From Acanthococcus lagerstroemiae (Eukaryota > Arthropoda > Insecta > Hemiptera > Eriococcidae), in assembly GCA_031841125.1 (NCBI GenBank), contig CM063112.1, positions 9,946,603-10,010,602 on the forward strand: a stretch of DNA of 64,000 nucleotides, written 5' to 3'. The notes beneath the pieces are model-generated. The model saw only the letters and a list, made by a program, of their open reading frames with translations, made no database searches and was not told where the DNA came from. Made by a program: the position numbers and the translations under genes. This document shows positions 1 to 10,103 of this stretch, piece after piece. How positions within the stretch are numbered: position 1 is the stretch's first letter; the number at the start of each line of letters is the position of its first letter.

Positions 1-838
1 TCATCAGCGTAGCCTTGTGTGTATATTTTTTGACCCTTTAACTCATCCAGCCAACTGTCCACCACTAGGCTCCACAGTAGGGGAGGGATTACCCTCCACT
101 GTGGACAGCCCCTGATGATCGTTGCATGTATATTTGTTCTTGTTGGTATGTTATCTGGGTCTCCTTTCCTTTTAGCATAGATACAATCCAGTTTATTATG
201 TTTTCTTTTGATTCCCGTTCCCTCGGGGCTGTTTCTTTCGATCCATAAGAGGTCGCGTCAAACGCTCTCGGTATATCTACGAATGTTGCCGGGACATAAT
301 CTCCGCCAGTCATCCCTCTCTCAATTGCCGTAATAAGCGAGTGCCTCTACTGATCTCCCTGCCCTGTATGCGTGCTGGTTCTCATGTAGTGGGAACCTTT
401 TCAGGGTAACCTCTCTCAGGTGTCTGTCTATCAGCCTTTCCAAGGTTTTTAGCATGAATGGATGAAGATTTATCGGCCTGTAGGATTTGGCCTTACAAGA
501 GTCTCTGCCTGTTTTAGACAAAAACGCCACTCCCACACCCCTCCACGATTTTGGAATGTGCCCTCGGGCTAGTGATGCTCTGAAGACCCTAATGAACGGT
601 CCCGTTATGGTCTCTAGTCCTGTCTGTAGGCAGACTAGCTGGATAAATTCCATCTGGGCCCGGTGCTTTGTACGGCGAGAATGTGTTTACCGCCCAAGAT
701 ACCCTGTCTGGTGTAACCACCTCCTTCGCCGTTTCCCAATCCGTTTCGCTTTACATACGGTTGGCTCCCGGCTCCGGCTGTGTATCTTAGCTCAGGTACT
801 ATATTTTCTGTGAATTGTTGAAAATATAAATTTGCCAA
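1..838 (-). pseudogene. LINE reverse transcriptase fragment (LOA/R1/I group), cut by window edge
   Basis: Reading the minus strand from about 838 to 1, a decayed reverse transcriptase is visible over at least three frames. It carries the N-terminal KAPGPDGI signature (about 690-670), then SYRPINLHPFMLKTLERLID (about 490-430), then QHAYRAGRS (about 390), a motif-A remnant VDIPRAFD (about 280), RGCPQ followed by PLLWSLVVD (about 120-60), and a terminal GYADD catalytic motif in the first dozen bases. The order is that of LINE RTs, and WSLVVD followed by GYADD points to the LOA/R1/I/Jockey group, where the enzyme reverse-transcribes its own RNA at a nicked target. Frameshifts near 650 and 320 show it is dead. 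The rest of the RT lies outside the window. The endonuclease remnant at 2330-2765 is in the same orientation and probably belongs to the same insertion. The exact clade is uncertain. Confidence 0.85.
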
Positions 839-1372
839 TTATTGGTCGACCAGTGTTTGGCCTAATGTGAAAAAAATTATCTGAAACTGACAGAATGAAA
901 AGAAGAAAGCGAAATTCAATTTATTCATTTTAATCACAGTAAAACACAAAAATCATAGAATTTTCAAAAGGGCTCCTCATCATTTCATTCGGCAGACTGA
1001 TAGTAAGAGAAAGGAAACATTAGTCTGTTAGTGTTTAAAAATAAAATAAAAATGGACCCAAATTTTAGTCAAATTTGTTTTTCCTGTGTATTGAATTTCA
1101 TCATTGGTCATATTATGTTCTGCAACTTTTAAATGGGCTACCTAACTTACTGAAATTAAAGAATACAATGATTTTCAATCCTTCGTGTGTAAAAAAGGGA
1201 CTAACAGTTTTCTTGTTTGGCCAACTGATAGTCCGAAATGCTGACCGAATGGTCAAATTTGCCGAAAAAGTCCGACGCCGAAGATTCGTTAAGCTATCAC
1301 CCTCCTCATTCACTATGCCAGTGGTTTTTTAACCGTTAACTGTAGCTGTTGCAACTCATTATATAAACTGTT
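839..1372. other. No recognisable feature
   Basis: AT-rich sequence between the LINE RT fragment and the TTTGGTC repeat. The open frames on both strands at 1075-1332 overlap each other and show no known motif. It lies between the endonuclease and RT remnants of the same LINE, so it is probably part of a later insertion. Confidence 0.5.
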
Positions 1373-1995
1373 TGTAAAAATACTTTTTCTAATGTGTTAT
1401 TTTTTCGTTTTTGTTTACAGGTAAGCACAGCAAAACTACAGGCAAGTTGGTTAATGGTGGTATCCGAATATGAGTGAGTACAAAAGTGAGAATCGACTTC
1501 ATGTTGTTGGTGAGTTATTAAATAAAAAAGAAAAAGATCAAACCGCTACAAGAAAGGACATTGTTTCATGGATATGTCGTCCTGTCCGTGGTTGTTATTG
1601 ATCATATTTGGGTTGTGTTACATTTAGGCAATTTTGATCAAATTTACTCGTGGATTCAGTCACTGTGGTCGCGGTTGAACTGATATGGTCATTGTAGGTG
1701 AATTCCGTTGACGTTTGGTCGGATTTACTAATTTTTGATCAACTTCGGCTCGCGTTGTTGATGTTTCTTCGTGATGAGCTTTGTTCCTCTCGATTGGTTT
1801 TAGCTAAAAAGCGAATTCGGTCAGAATTGGTCGTCTTTGATTAGATTTGGGTTTTTGTATTTTTGTATATAATATATATTTTTTGGGGGGTGTGGGGTGG
1901 GTCAATTACGGTAATTTTGTTAGATTAGGTCAATTTTGGTCGTCACTGATTACGTTTGGTTGGTCAGCAGTGGTGTCAGAAGGGGCGCCAAATGC
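1373..1995 (+). repeat. TTTGGTC-rich interspersed repeat, copy 1
   Basis: This stretch aligns by eye with 60931-61520 in the same orientation. Shared words in the same order include GTAAAAATACTTTTTCT, TTTTTGTTTACAGGTAAGC, GTTGTTGGTGAGTTA, GGTTGTTATTGATCAT, GGACTGATATGGTCATT-like text and GAATTCGGTCAGAATTGGTC. Inside, short words such as TTTGGTC and TTTGATCA recur every 20-40 bases, so the unit itself looks like an old degenerate oligomer repeat. TTTACAGGTAAG resembles abutting splice signals but no exon is visible. It sits between two halves of a minus-strand LINE and was probably inserted there. Family unknown. Confidence 0.75.
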
Positions 1996-2329
1996 ACACA
2001 AGAACTATAAAAATTTAAAAACTTGCTGAAAACTTCGGACCCCTTGGTGCAAAAGAATTTTCCGAAGACATCAAAAAGGAAGCCCAACGATTTTCATTTT
2101 TGCCGGCTAATGTTAAAAATGTCGACTAAATGCCCGAAACTGAAGGGAAACTTACCGAATCAACGAAAAATGCCGACTTGATAATACAAGCATTAAAAAA
2201 AAAGAAACAATGATTTTTTGTCTTGCTGACTGATCCACAGTGCCAACTAACTAAAGACGTGTCTAAAAATGCCTACTCCACAATGTAGGGGAAGGGACAC
2301 CCCACACCCCTTCTTATTATGGTTTTGCC
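1996..2329. other. No clear feature; possible decayed LINE linker
   Basis: AT-rich sequence with no protein similarity up to about 2240. From about 2440 down to 2280 the minus strand still encodes charged text (RWAIRKLDDDRSEASFLALR) typical of the linker after a LINE endonuclease. Confidence 0.4.
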
Positions 2330-2765
2330 CGAGAATACATTTCTTACTTCGCTCTCGAGAACCGCGCTCTCCTCTTCCTCTGCCCGACGCTCTCCCTGAG
2401 AGCCAGGAAGCTCGCCTCCGATCGATCGTCATCGAGCTTCCTGATCGCCCATCTTCCCAGCTTTTTGGAGCAGTGACCTCGGTTCTGTTATCCAGCTTAA
2501 AGGTGATGTACTTGTGGTCACTCCCTGACTCCTCATCCAGCACGGACCAGCCCTTGATCCAGAGGGCCAGTCCAGCTGATGCATAGGTGACGTCCATGAC
2601 CGACCCTCACTCCTGGTGAAATCGGGTTGGAATATCGGGGAACTAAATCTTGCCGGGCGGCAAGCTCCCCCAGGGCGTATCCTCGGGGGTCGTCCAGCCG
2701 AAGTGCCATTAAGCTTTGGACTTCCTCCCCCTCAGCAAGGTACAATTTTGACCCAGCTACAAGTC
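2330..2765 (-). pseudogene. LINE endonuclease C-terminal fragment (LOA/R1/I group)
   Basis: The minus strand encodes the end of an apurinic-like LINE endonuclease over shifted frames: DPRGYALGELAARQDLV (about 2690-2640), then MDVTYASAGLA and KGWSVLDEE followed by SDHKYITFKLD (2597-2480). VTYAS and the SDH triplet are the conserved last blocks of this endonuclease, the SDH histidine being catalytic in intact enzymes. A linker RWAIRKLDDDRSEA follows. This domain nicks target DNA to prime reverse transcription. Only the C-terminal third remains, with frameshifts near 2600 and 2470. Same strand and style as the RT piece at 1-838, hence probably one element interrupted by about 1.4 kb. Confidence 0.75.
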
Positions 2766-4139
2766 TGTGCCGAGCGAACTAAAACGTGTAGCTGGTTGCC
2801 TCTCGTCCGACGACCTCGTAAACTGTCCGAAATGTTTCATTTCCCAGACATCTCTCCGGATGACTCAATAACCAGTCAACTGACCAAATCGTTTTCTCTG
2901 CTTCACCTGCCCCGGTCGCCGATGATTATACGATGCCGTTTAAATCGCGTGAAGTCGTAAACTGCACGTGATCATAACTGCGTTAACTTTTTTGTTCTGC
3001 CGTATAAAAGGCTGTACACGGGCACGATGAATCAACTGCCAGAGCAGAGAGAAGTAAAAGCATGGGCAGGGTAGGCGGCTACGCGTCCTGCAACTCTTCA
3101 TAATTGCGACCATAGGTATACTTTTCGAGCTAAACGTTTTCTTTCGTTTATGATCGTTATAATAGTATACGCAGGTACATGTAGTATAAATAATACACAT
3201 TGCCGCATTGTGTTTTTATTACGCGCACTTGTGTAGATACAGTGTACTCCATTCGCGCTCGGGGTCAACAGCTTACCGTTTGCTTGTGAACATCCATGTG
3301 GTTGCGATGGTCTGGATATGCACGGTCGTGCGAACCCGTCGTTATACATTGTTGCGCTCGAACGCTGATCGCACTGGACGTGGACTTGGCCGCATTTGCG
3401 ATTAGTTGGAACCGTGTGTCGAAAAACGGAACGTACAACTTCGACTTCACAAAACGCTATTCGTGTAGGAAAAATCATCGAGTGTGTCATCTGCATTCTG
3501 CGCGGAAACAGTGACTTCTCAATGACCAGGCATTTACCGACTTTGGCCCGAGGAAACTTGGTTTATCCCTTCCGAAAGCAAAAGAGAAAATCTATTGTTA
3601 CCTTCCCTCCCCCTGTAAATGAAATGGGGTTTGCCCTCTTTCGGCTTTGATTAGTCCATCCCGCTGATACCGGAGGCTGGTATTACTAAAACACTATAAC
3701 TCGAGTTATGCGAAATCCTCATTTTCATCTTTTAATTCGCCGTGCAACCTCGATCTTCTTCGCGGGCAACATCGATCGTCACCCGCGACGGGAAAAGTAA
3801 GGATAAAAATGGCAGCTTGGCATACTCTTACCAGCACCGATCCATGGACAGCGGCAACCAGGGTGGACCTGTACGCGCTTTCCAGAAGCTGTCGCAGGCA
3901 CCCGCACTGGGAATCAGGGTGGACCCGTACCCAGTGCCGCTGTCGGCAGCACACCAGTATTAACGGATACTGTAGCCGCCGGTCGAAGAACCCGGAAGAG
4001 GGCGGGCCCATCACCAATCTATAGAGCAACGGCGTCCCCCACTGCAGTTGCAGCAGCAGACGAACAGTGACAGCAGCGGGTGAGAAAGGTTGAAGGAGAC
4101 AGGTGAAGCCTAGTGACACCTTGGGGAAAATCCTTCATT
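2766..4139. other. No gene recognised
   Basis: Several frames of 60-137 residues overlap on both strands and none shows a known domain. A TATAAAAGG at 3002 is the only promoter-like word. The region ends at the 5'-truncated plus-strand RTE fragment. A short string TGAAGCCTAGTG near 4106 recurs near 27867, without wider similarity that I could follow. Confidence 0.5.
3001..3045 (+). promoter_or_regulatory. TATA-like core promoter candidate
   Basis: GTATAAAAGG at about 3001 is a textbook metazoan TATA word, and an adenine-start CACGATGAATCA lies about 25-30 bases downstream. No coding frame or repeat explains it. It may be chance or the remnant promoter of a decayed mobile element. Confidence 0.2.
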
Positions 4140-4669
4140 TTGGCGAATGACAGAAAAAGACCGGTGAAAATAGGAGGATACGAAGTAAAATGGAAGGAAG
4201 AAGTAGTATATTTGGGACAAATTTCGTCCTTTAAAAACCAGAGGGGTAAAAAACTAAATATTAGGGTCAAGAAAGGGTGGCAAAAGTACTAGGCACTAAA
4301 ATCGATTTTCAAAGGGAATTTTAGCAGTAATTTAAAAACAAAACTATATAGGAAAGCTGCACGCGATCAGTTCTCTTGTATGGGGCCCAGACCTCGGCCC
4401 TAGCAAAAGGTGGTATGCAGAAGCTTCAAAGAATACAAACAGCTATGGAAAGGAGCATTTTTAGCATCAGGAGGAGGGACAAAATTAGCAACCAAATTTT
4501 AAGGAGGAAATCTAATATGATGGACATAGGATACTTTGTGAAGAAACCGAAATGGAAGTACGCCGGGCATGTCTTAAGACAGAAGGAAGAGAGGTGGGAA
4601 AGAAACGTAGAGGCATGGGTGCCATACAAGAGGAAAGATCGCGCGGCAAACCAACGACTAGATCTTCTT
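4140..4669 (+). pseudogene. RTE-clade LINE (RTE-A), RT C-terminal region, part 1 of split element
   Basis: The plus strand encodes the C-terminal half of an RTE-type endonuclease-reverse transcriptase. Visible in order are VKIGGYEVKWKEEVVYLGQI (about 4165-4225), KKGWQKY, LKSIFKGNFSSNLKTKLYR, YGAQTSALAKG (from about 4379), and KPKWKYAGHVLRQKEERWER ending near RGKPTTRSS (about 4645-4669). YLGQ, YGAQ and WAGH-like blocks are diagnostic of this family. Frame changes and stops mark it as dead. The reading stops abruptly at 4669, and its natural continuation (DKFVKVMGSGWRRVAINRQK) resumes at 9504, so a 4.8 kb minus-strand LINE was inserted here. A second copy of the same family is at 20845-21965. 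Confidence 0.85.
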
Positions 4670-6407
4670 ATTTCTATGCTGACTCCATGCGAAGATTGGC
4701 GATCCATTTGGCAATGATAACTTTGGTCACTGCCGCTTAGAAGATGTCAGTTGATGAGAGGTCAAACCATCTGCATAGGTCCTTAAGCCAGGAGTTTTGT
4801 CAATGTCCAACTGACCGTCTTCCCTGAATCTTGCCCTGAATAATTAGGCGAATTATCTCACACTGAGGACCGCAGAGTATGTGACCCAGATACTCCATCT
4901 TCTGTTTCTTAATTGTGTACATTAATTCTTTCGTTTTCCTCATTTGAGCTAGTACTCTTTCATGTGAGACCCTCTATACCTAGGGTATCTGGGGCATTCT
5001 TCTATAAAAGTATTTCTCAGTTGCGTCTATTCTGGCCTCATCTAGGGTCCATGCCTCACATCCATACAGTAGCACCAGGAACACATAACATTTTAACGCT
5101 CTTATCCTTATGCGCAGCAATAATTCCGCTCTAGTCAGCAAGTTTTTCATGTTCATAAAGGCCCGCCTTGTTTGTTCAACTCGTGCTTTGATTTCTGTTT
5201 TTACATTATATGTAGTTTTCCTCTGTGCGGCATCCAAGGTATTGGAAATTCCCATCCTGTTGTATAGCCGCTCCGTTGATCTTTGTACAGTTGAGTTGTA
5301 GGTATTTGGAAAAGTGCATTACTTTAGTTTTTCCTATATTTAACATGCCACATTCTTCACTGCATCTGACTACGCTGTCCATCATGCGCTGTAATTCCTC
5401 TTTGCTATGTACCAGGACGACCGTATCATCCACATATTGGAAATTATTTAGCCTTTGTCCGTTTACTACTACCCTACCTGACTCTCCCATTAGAGCTTGT
5501 TTGAAAATGGTCTCTGAATACAGATTGAACAGCAGAGGTAAGAGGACGCATCCCTGCCAAACTCCTTTTGTGATCTTGATGTGTTCTGTAAGCTGCTGAT
5601 CAATCCTCATGTTTGTTGATTGTCTCTAATAGAGCGGAGCAATGAACCATATTTCTTTGCCACCCACTCCCGCCTCCCTGAGCACCTATATGAGCGCTTC
5701 ATGCTTGACACAGTTAGAGGCCTTTCTGTAGTCAATGAAGCATGCATATATATTGTGGTTCAAGTCTCTACACCTTTGCACCAGGATGTTAAGAGCAAAG
5801 ATTGTCTTTTGTGTACCCACTCCGTTGCAGAAGCCAAATTAGATATTCACATTTCCTATAGATGCATGCATGTATGACTTGGAGAAACACTGTTAGCAGG
5901 TGGGACATCAGGCTTATCATGCGGTGGAGTCAGACTTTTCCAACAGTATTATAAACGTGGATTTTAACCAGTTTTCTGGAAGTTCTCCTGAGTCGTATAT
6001 GTTGTTAAATGTGTGGCTCAGCAATTCCAGCCCAATGCCGTCCTCCTCTGCTATCAGCTTGAGCATTTCCGCGTGTATGCCATCTGGCCCAGTGGCTTTG
6101 TCATTCTTCTGTTGTTTGATTGCGTGCGTGATTTCTTCTTTTGTGATTTGTGGGCCAATATTATCTTTGCCAATATCCAACTGTAATAATTCTATCCTAC
6201 TGTCTTCAAACAGTGAGGCTACATATTCCTCCCATATTTTGAGCTTTTGTTCTGTGCCGATAGTTATGGTATTGTTTGCATTGCGTAAGACGGGTATTTG
6301 AGGTTTGCTGATCCTCCCAGTCATTTCTTTAATCTTTTTATGTTGATTAAATGAGTCATATTTTTTCTGGATTTCCTCTATTTCCTCACATTTGTTAGAT
6401 AGCCACT
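4670..6407 (-). pseudogene. RTE-B reverse transcriptase domain (broken)
   Basis: From 6407 downward the minus strand reads WLSNKCEEIEEIQKKYDSF, then IWEEYVASLFED, KNDKATGPDGIHAEMLKLI (about 6110-6040), FIDYRKAS (motif A, about 5735), KGVWQGCVLLPLLFNLYSE (about 5560-5505), the catalytic-box variant FQYVDDTVVLV (about 5450-5420), FQYLGC, TRRAFMNMKNLL, LLYGCEAWTL (about 5060-5035), RRMPQIP, and a final EYLGHIL block (about 4880). The order and spacing match RTE-clade RTs. The catalytic box is YVDD where relatives usually have YADD; valine there is tolerated in many RTs. Frame breaks near 5900, 5620, 5255 and 4980 show that it is inactive. Confidence 0.9.
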
Positions 6408-7906
6408 GTTAATTAGTCCAGTGCCACAGCAGAGTTCCGTGCGCAGAGGGGGGTAAGGCCCCAGGTTGCAGGTGCATGGCTAATTACTAAGTCAATGATT
6501 TACTCAAGTGGGAGGTGATAAATGCCTCCCCATAGTGAGAACAAATTATCAAATTTGGGCTTGACTCCTTCCCTGCTCTCTGAGCAGCCCCTCAACCACT
6601 CAATATAATAAATTTAACAATCACTGAGTAAGGATTTTAATGACAAAAAACTTACTATATACATATAAGGCGTTACAATATTGAAGTAATGATTCTATTC
6701 TTCAACTTCTTTGGACTTCAGCTGGAGGAACCTGACGGCATAAAAAGGGAATATTGTTAACGAATTTAAAGAGGCATCTGCGCGAGGAGGAAAGCAAATC
6801 GTCAACTCGCAGAATGTATTAGCGACTTTAGTACAGTCCTAATAGGAAGGGCAAAAAGCTCCTGAAGTCCGAACTAGCCTTTAATCAACGGGTACAAGTA
6901 CTCCATAGTGAGTGAGGCCTAGCGACTATCCCTTTCTGAACGTTCTCATAGTTAACAACTACTTGGAATTCGAATTAACTGTTGTTCTCAGCTACTGCTT
7001 ACAGTAACTTGTAATAAGGTGATCCAAATGAAGCGATTAAACACAAGCTACAACTGTAACAGCACTCAGTGTTGAGGTTCAGTGCAGCACGTGATGAAAT
7101 CAGCCGTGCTCCTTGATATTCTTGTTGTTCTTTACAAAGTTGAAATCATTTCGGATTTATGTTTTGTGACCCTGGACTCAACGAGGAATTTTCAATATTT
7201 TATTAATAATTAGAATTTGTCTGACCTGATAATATGATGTACTAGAATCCATCACACGCAATGAATTGACAAATACGAAGTACAGTGAAACGTCGTTTAT
7301 CCGCACTAATTGGGACCGAGGGTTGTGCGGATAAAAAATTTTGCGGTTAACCGATATATTCAATGCAAAAAAACATGACTAAGATTAATTTTTCATCATA
7401 CAGTATAACTTAAGAGTAAATATTTGATAAAAGATACACAATTTCCACTCGTTGAGACCATAATTGCTGTACTAAAAATTTAAATCACGCTCACTTGTGT
7501 CTTCTCTAATACCGTATGTACGTATGTACAGTACTATGCAAGTAAATACCGGACTCAGTCAGTCAAAAACGGTCAGGTTATAAACAGTTTCAGATAGTTG
7601 TGATTTTTTCTTTTTTTTTGAACGTGTGCGGATAATTGACGTTGCGGATAAACGACGTTTCACTGTACATATACCGAAATATCTGTTGACGATTCGAATG
7701 CTAAGTTCACACTGATCACGGGAAAGTGTGTATCATGTCAATTGGGCCATTACCTGGCTATTGTAGGAGGAGCCGGCTGAAGATAAGCCGCTTGAGCGAG
7801 TAGGTAAAAACCCATAGGTTTTCCATTGGCCTTTATTATTGCAACTGCATGTTGATGGAATTTCAACTATATGGTCAAAGTCCAAAAATGCTACCGTGTA
7901 GCCCGT
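6408..7906. mobile_element. 1.5 kb insertion inside RTE-B with diverged 17-18 bp target duplication
   Basis: The RTE-B protein breaks exactly inside the conserved EKWLSNK block. The plus-strand text ATTTGTTAGATAGCCACT (6390-6407) recurs as ATTTTTCGACAGCCACT (7907-7923), as expected of a target-site duplication that has since diverged. Long duplications of this size suggest endonuclease-primed retroposition. No coding sequence is recognisable in the insert and no clear poly(A) is seen. It contains a pogo-type MITE (7283-7665). The identity of the remainder (6408-7282 and 7666-7906) is unknown. Confidence 0.65.
7283..7665 (+). mobile_element. pogo/Tigger-type MITE
   Basis: The terminal inverted repeats begin CAGTGAAACGTCGTTTATCC at 7283 and end in the reverse complement at 7665. 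They are identical for about 23 bases and continue with further GCGGATAA-type words. TA flanks both ends (7281-7282 and 7666-7667), the target duplication of Tc1/mariner-pogo transposases. CAGT followed by GTTTATCCG is the classic Tigger/pogo end. The 383-bp interior is AT-rich and non-coding, so it needs a transposase in trans. Confidence 0.9.
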
Positions 7907-7923
7907 ATTTTTCGACAGCCACT

Positions 7924-9092
7924 TTTCCTTCGCCTCCCGGATATCTTTCCTTATCTTCCTGTTCCACCTTCTATATTCTGCGGCGTTGGTTGACTTGACT
8001 CGTCTTCTATTTTCTATTTTCTGTAGTATCTCCGGCGTCATATTCACGGCTTGTCCTTATGTCGTTTTTGCCCTCCAATTTTGTGTTTTTGGACATGATC
8101 TATGATGCGTTCTATATCCCTATACTAGTTCCTTCTTCTAGTTCACGGGAGACCCCCTCCGAGTCCTAGCAAAATCTTGGAAGGTCCGGGAAAAGTTTTG
8201 AAGAAGCTTCAAGACTCCAACTTCTCGTCAAATGGCCTTTCGAATCTCAGCCCTGAAGCTCTTGGATTCTAGCTTTCAGGTGTTGATTTCCTCATAGTGG
8301 GTAGCGATTTTCTTCGTTTTTGGTCGTCTTATTCTTAGTAGCGCAACAACTGGGTTGTGATCCGAATTTGTGTCCGCTCCGGGGTGGGTTTTCACCGATT
8401 TTATTATTCTTTTATGCCTGGAACCTAGCAGGATGAAATCGATTTGGTTTCACACTATGTTTTCTCTGTTGTCCGCTGGGGAGCGCCATGTGTATAATCG
8501 GTGTGGGTATTGTTTGTAGAACGTGTTCATTACGCACATGTGGTTTTCTATACAACATTGCACCAGCCTATATCCGCTGGAGTTTTTTGTTCCCAGGCCG
8601 TACTTGCCCACCACCTCATCTTGTGTTCCTTCTCCAATTTTGGCGTTGAAGTCGCCGGTGATAAAGGTTATCTCACCTCTTTTTTGGATGAGTTCCTGCA
8701 GGTTATCATAAAATATTTCAGTTTCATCATCCGGACTTTCATTGGTCGGGGCGTATACCTGTATTATATTCATTACGCGGAAGTTTGTCTCCATTTGGAG
8801 CAGCATTGCTATTTCGTTACGAGGAACAAAGTTGGTCACCGAATCTGTTACATGGTTGGCCACTAGAATTGCGACCCCATTCCTTATGCAGGTTATCCGC
8901 GTTGCCCGAGTAATAGATGCGTCCATGTTCTGTTCTGAGGACGCCGGTACCTGGCCATCTCACTTCGCTTAGGCCCAATATATCTATTTTCATTCTTCTC
9001 ATCTCAGCCTCGACATTGGCCAATTTTCCAGCGATGTATAGGCTACGGACGTTCCATGATGCGATCTGAATTGGTTTATCGAAAATCTTCAT
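7924..9092 (-). pseudogene. RTE-B endonuclease domain and linker (broken)
   Basis: The minus strand from 9092 encodes an AP-type endonuclease: IQIASWNVRSLYIAGKL (about 9075-9025), MKIDILGLSEVRWPGTG (about 8995-8945, with the metal-binding glutamate), GVAILVANHVTDSV, NIIQVYAPTNESPDD (about 8775), FITGDFNAKIGEG (about 8665, catalytic Asp/Asn), YTWRSPADN (about 8490), then in another frame NQIDFILL (about 8440-8420) and TNSDHNPVVA (about 8355-8330, catalytic histidine). A basic linker EYRRWNRKIRKDIREAKEKW follows at 7990-7925. All catalytic blocks are present, but frameshifts near 8890 and 8450 and around 8050-8330 break the protein. The enzyme nicks target DNA for LINE integration. Confidence 0.9.
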
Positions 9093-9503
9093 TTTCTTGA
9101 TTTCCGGTGGCGCTTGACTGGTTTGGGAACAGCATACCTGGATCTACGGACTACAGCGTTCCCGACAGCCGTCTGCCCATCTGCCTGATCCGAGCAGGCT
9201 CTTTTTCTTTGACTATCGCTTGCAATGTTGGATGTTTGGGATCATACTGCGGCGGTTTCCCGTTGCCTTCCGCACAGCCTTTTCTGTCAGGGGAAGGTAC
9301 CTTAGTCGGAAAGTCCAGTTTTTAGGCGCTGGAGACTCGCCTGCTTATCCAGTACTTCCAGTACTTGATCTCGGATGAGGAGATAGTGATCTGCGTGTTC
9401 TTCTTGCAGTAGTATGCTTAACGGAATTTCTTGGTGACACAGCTCCGACATCTGTGCCCGTCCCGTTTCCTCACTATCTCAGCTTCGAACTCCTCCTATG
9501 GGG

Positions 9504-9690
9504 AGACAAATTCGTGAAGGTAATGGGATCCGGGTGGAGGAGAGTTGCCATCAACCGTCAAAAATGGAGAGTTTGCGGAGAGGCCTGTGCCCAAACTTAG
9601 GCTTAGTTACGGTGTCAGGGAGGTGGTACGTCTCTCCCCTGATATCAACATCGTTCGACTACACGGCTTGTAAATAAATAAAAATCTCTA
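9504..9690 (+). pseudogene. RTE-A 3' end, part 2 of split element
   Basis: Beginning at 9504 the plus strand reads DKFVKVMGSGWRRVAINRQK and then WRVCGEACAQT followed by a stop. This is the expected continuation of RTE-A after RGKPTTRSS at 4669, and it matches the last block of the second copy near 21850-21930 (RMTVNCKIWREKWEAYAQFW-like). A short 3' UTR and an AATAAATAAAAAT tail (about 9671-9685) end the element. This junction pair shows that RTE-A was already in place when RTE-B arrived. Confidence 0.85.
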
Positions 9691-9702
9691 ACTAGTAATA
9701 AG

Positions 9703-9830
9703 GATGGGTCTGGTTGGCCGAATGGATTAGGCGCTGGTCTCGGAATCCGAAGGTCCTTTCGACCTAGGCGGTTTTTTCGGCAAGAAGAAAAGAGAGCTAA
9801 GACAGCCTACCCGGCGTCTCTGAGGTAATG
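9703..9830 (+). repeat. tRNA-headed SINE, family A, copy 1 (internally deleted)
   Basis: GGTCTGGTTGGCCGAATGG followed by GCGCTGGTCTCGGAATCCGA reads like the 5' half of a tRNA with a pol III box A (TGGCCGAATGG). It matches the minus-strand copy at 42246-42575. Here the box B segment (GGTTCGAGCCC in the other copy) is missing; the text jumps from AAGGTCC directly to TTTCGACCTAGGCGG. The following body, TTTTCGGCAAGAAGAAAAGA then GAGCTAAG, is shared with the other copy. It abuts the tail of RTE-A. Confidence 0.7.
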
Positions 9831-9940
9831 TTCGAAAGGGCGGATTCCAGGGCTCGGGTTGAGAGCAAAATTATAAGAGGGAACTAGTAATAAGCACTCT
9901 GAAGGAGTCTGAACGAGTTCCAAGAATCAGTGCTATGAAC

Positions 9941-10103
9941 TAAAGAACTAAAGGCAGAGTGAAGACATTCGCCATTTTCGATCCAACCGCGCCCGTCGAT
10001 GCCGAATTGACTATGCGGTACGCTCTGCGTAGTCGGATTCGGCATCCACGCGCACGGCTGGATCCAAAATGGCGTATGTCTTCACTTCCCCTTTAGTTCT
10101 CTA
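9941..10103 (+). mobile_element. Hairpin element, copy A (core orientation +)
   Basis: The sequence folds back on itself around a centre near 10021. Outer arms are GAACTAAAGG, GTGAAGACAT and CGCCATTTT on the left, mirrored by ATGGCG, ATGTCTTCAC and CCTTTAGTTC on the right. The core, GATGCCGAATTGACTATGCG then GTACGCTCTGCGTAGTCGGA, is shared nearly word for word with the copies at 42313 and (reversed) 17917. Non-coding; no clean target duplication found for this copy. Confidence 0.8.

Larger units (their letters stand above)
4670..9503 (-). mobile_element. Nearly full-length RTE-clade LINE (RTE-B), minus strand, internally interrupted
   Basis: On the minus strand, a 5' leader (about 9503-9100) is followed by an endonuclease (9092-8330), a basic linker (8047-7924), a 1.5 kb foreign insertion (6408-7906), and a reverse transcriptase (6407-4670). 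Removing the insertion leaves about 3.3 kb, the usual size of RTE elements. The endonuclease is of the type that founded the domesticated CFDP2 protein of ruminants (BovB relatives). The 3' end lies in AATAAGAAG-like text at 4670-4680. The element splits another LINE in the opposite orientation; I did not find a clean target duplication (GATCTTCTTAT at 4661 versus GAACTCCTCCTAT at 9487 is only loosely similar). Multiple frameshifts mean it cannot now move itself. Confidence 0.85.

Noticed and set aside
3706..4119. 137-residue minus-strand ORF upstream of RTE-A
   Set aside because: No motif, and overlapping plus-strand frames are open as well; composition effect.
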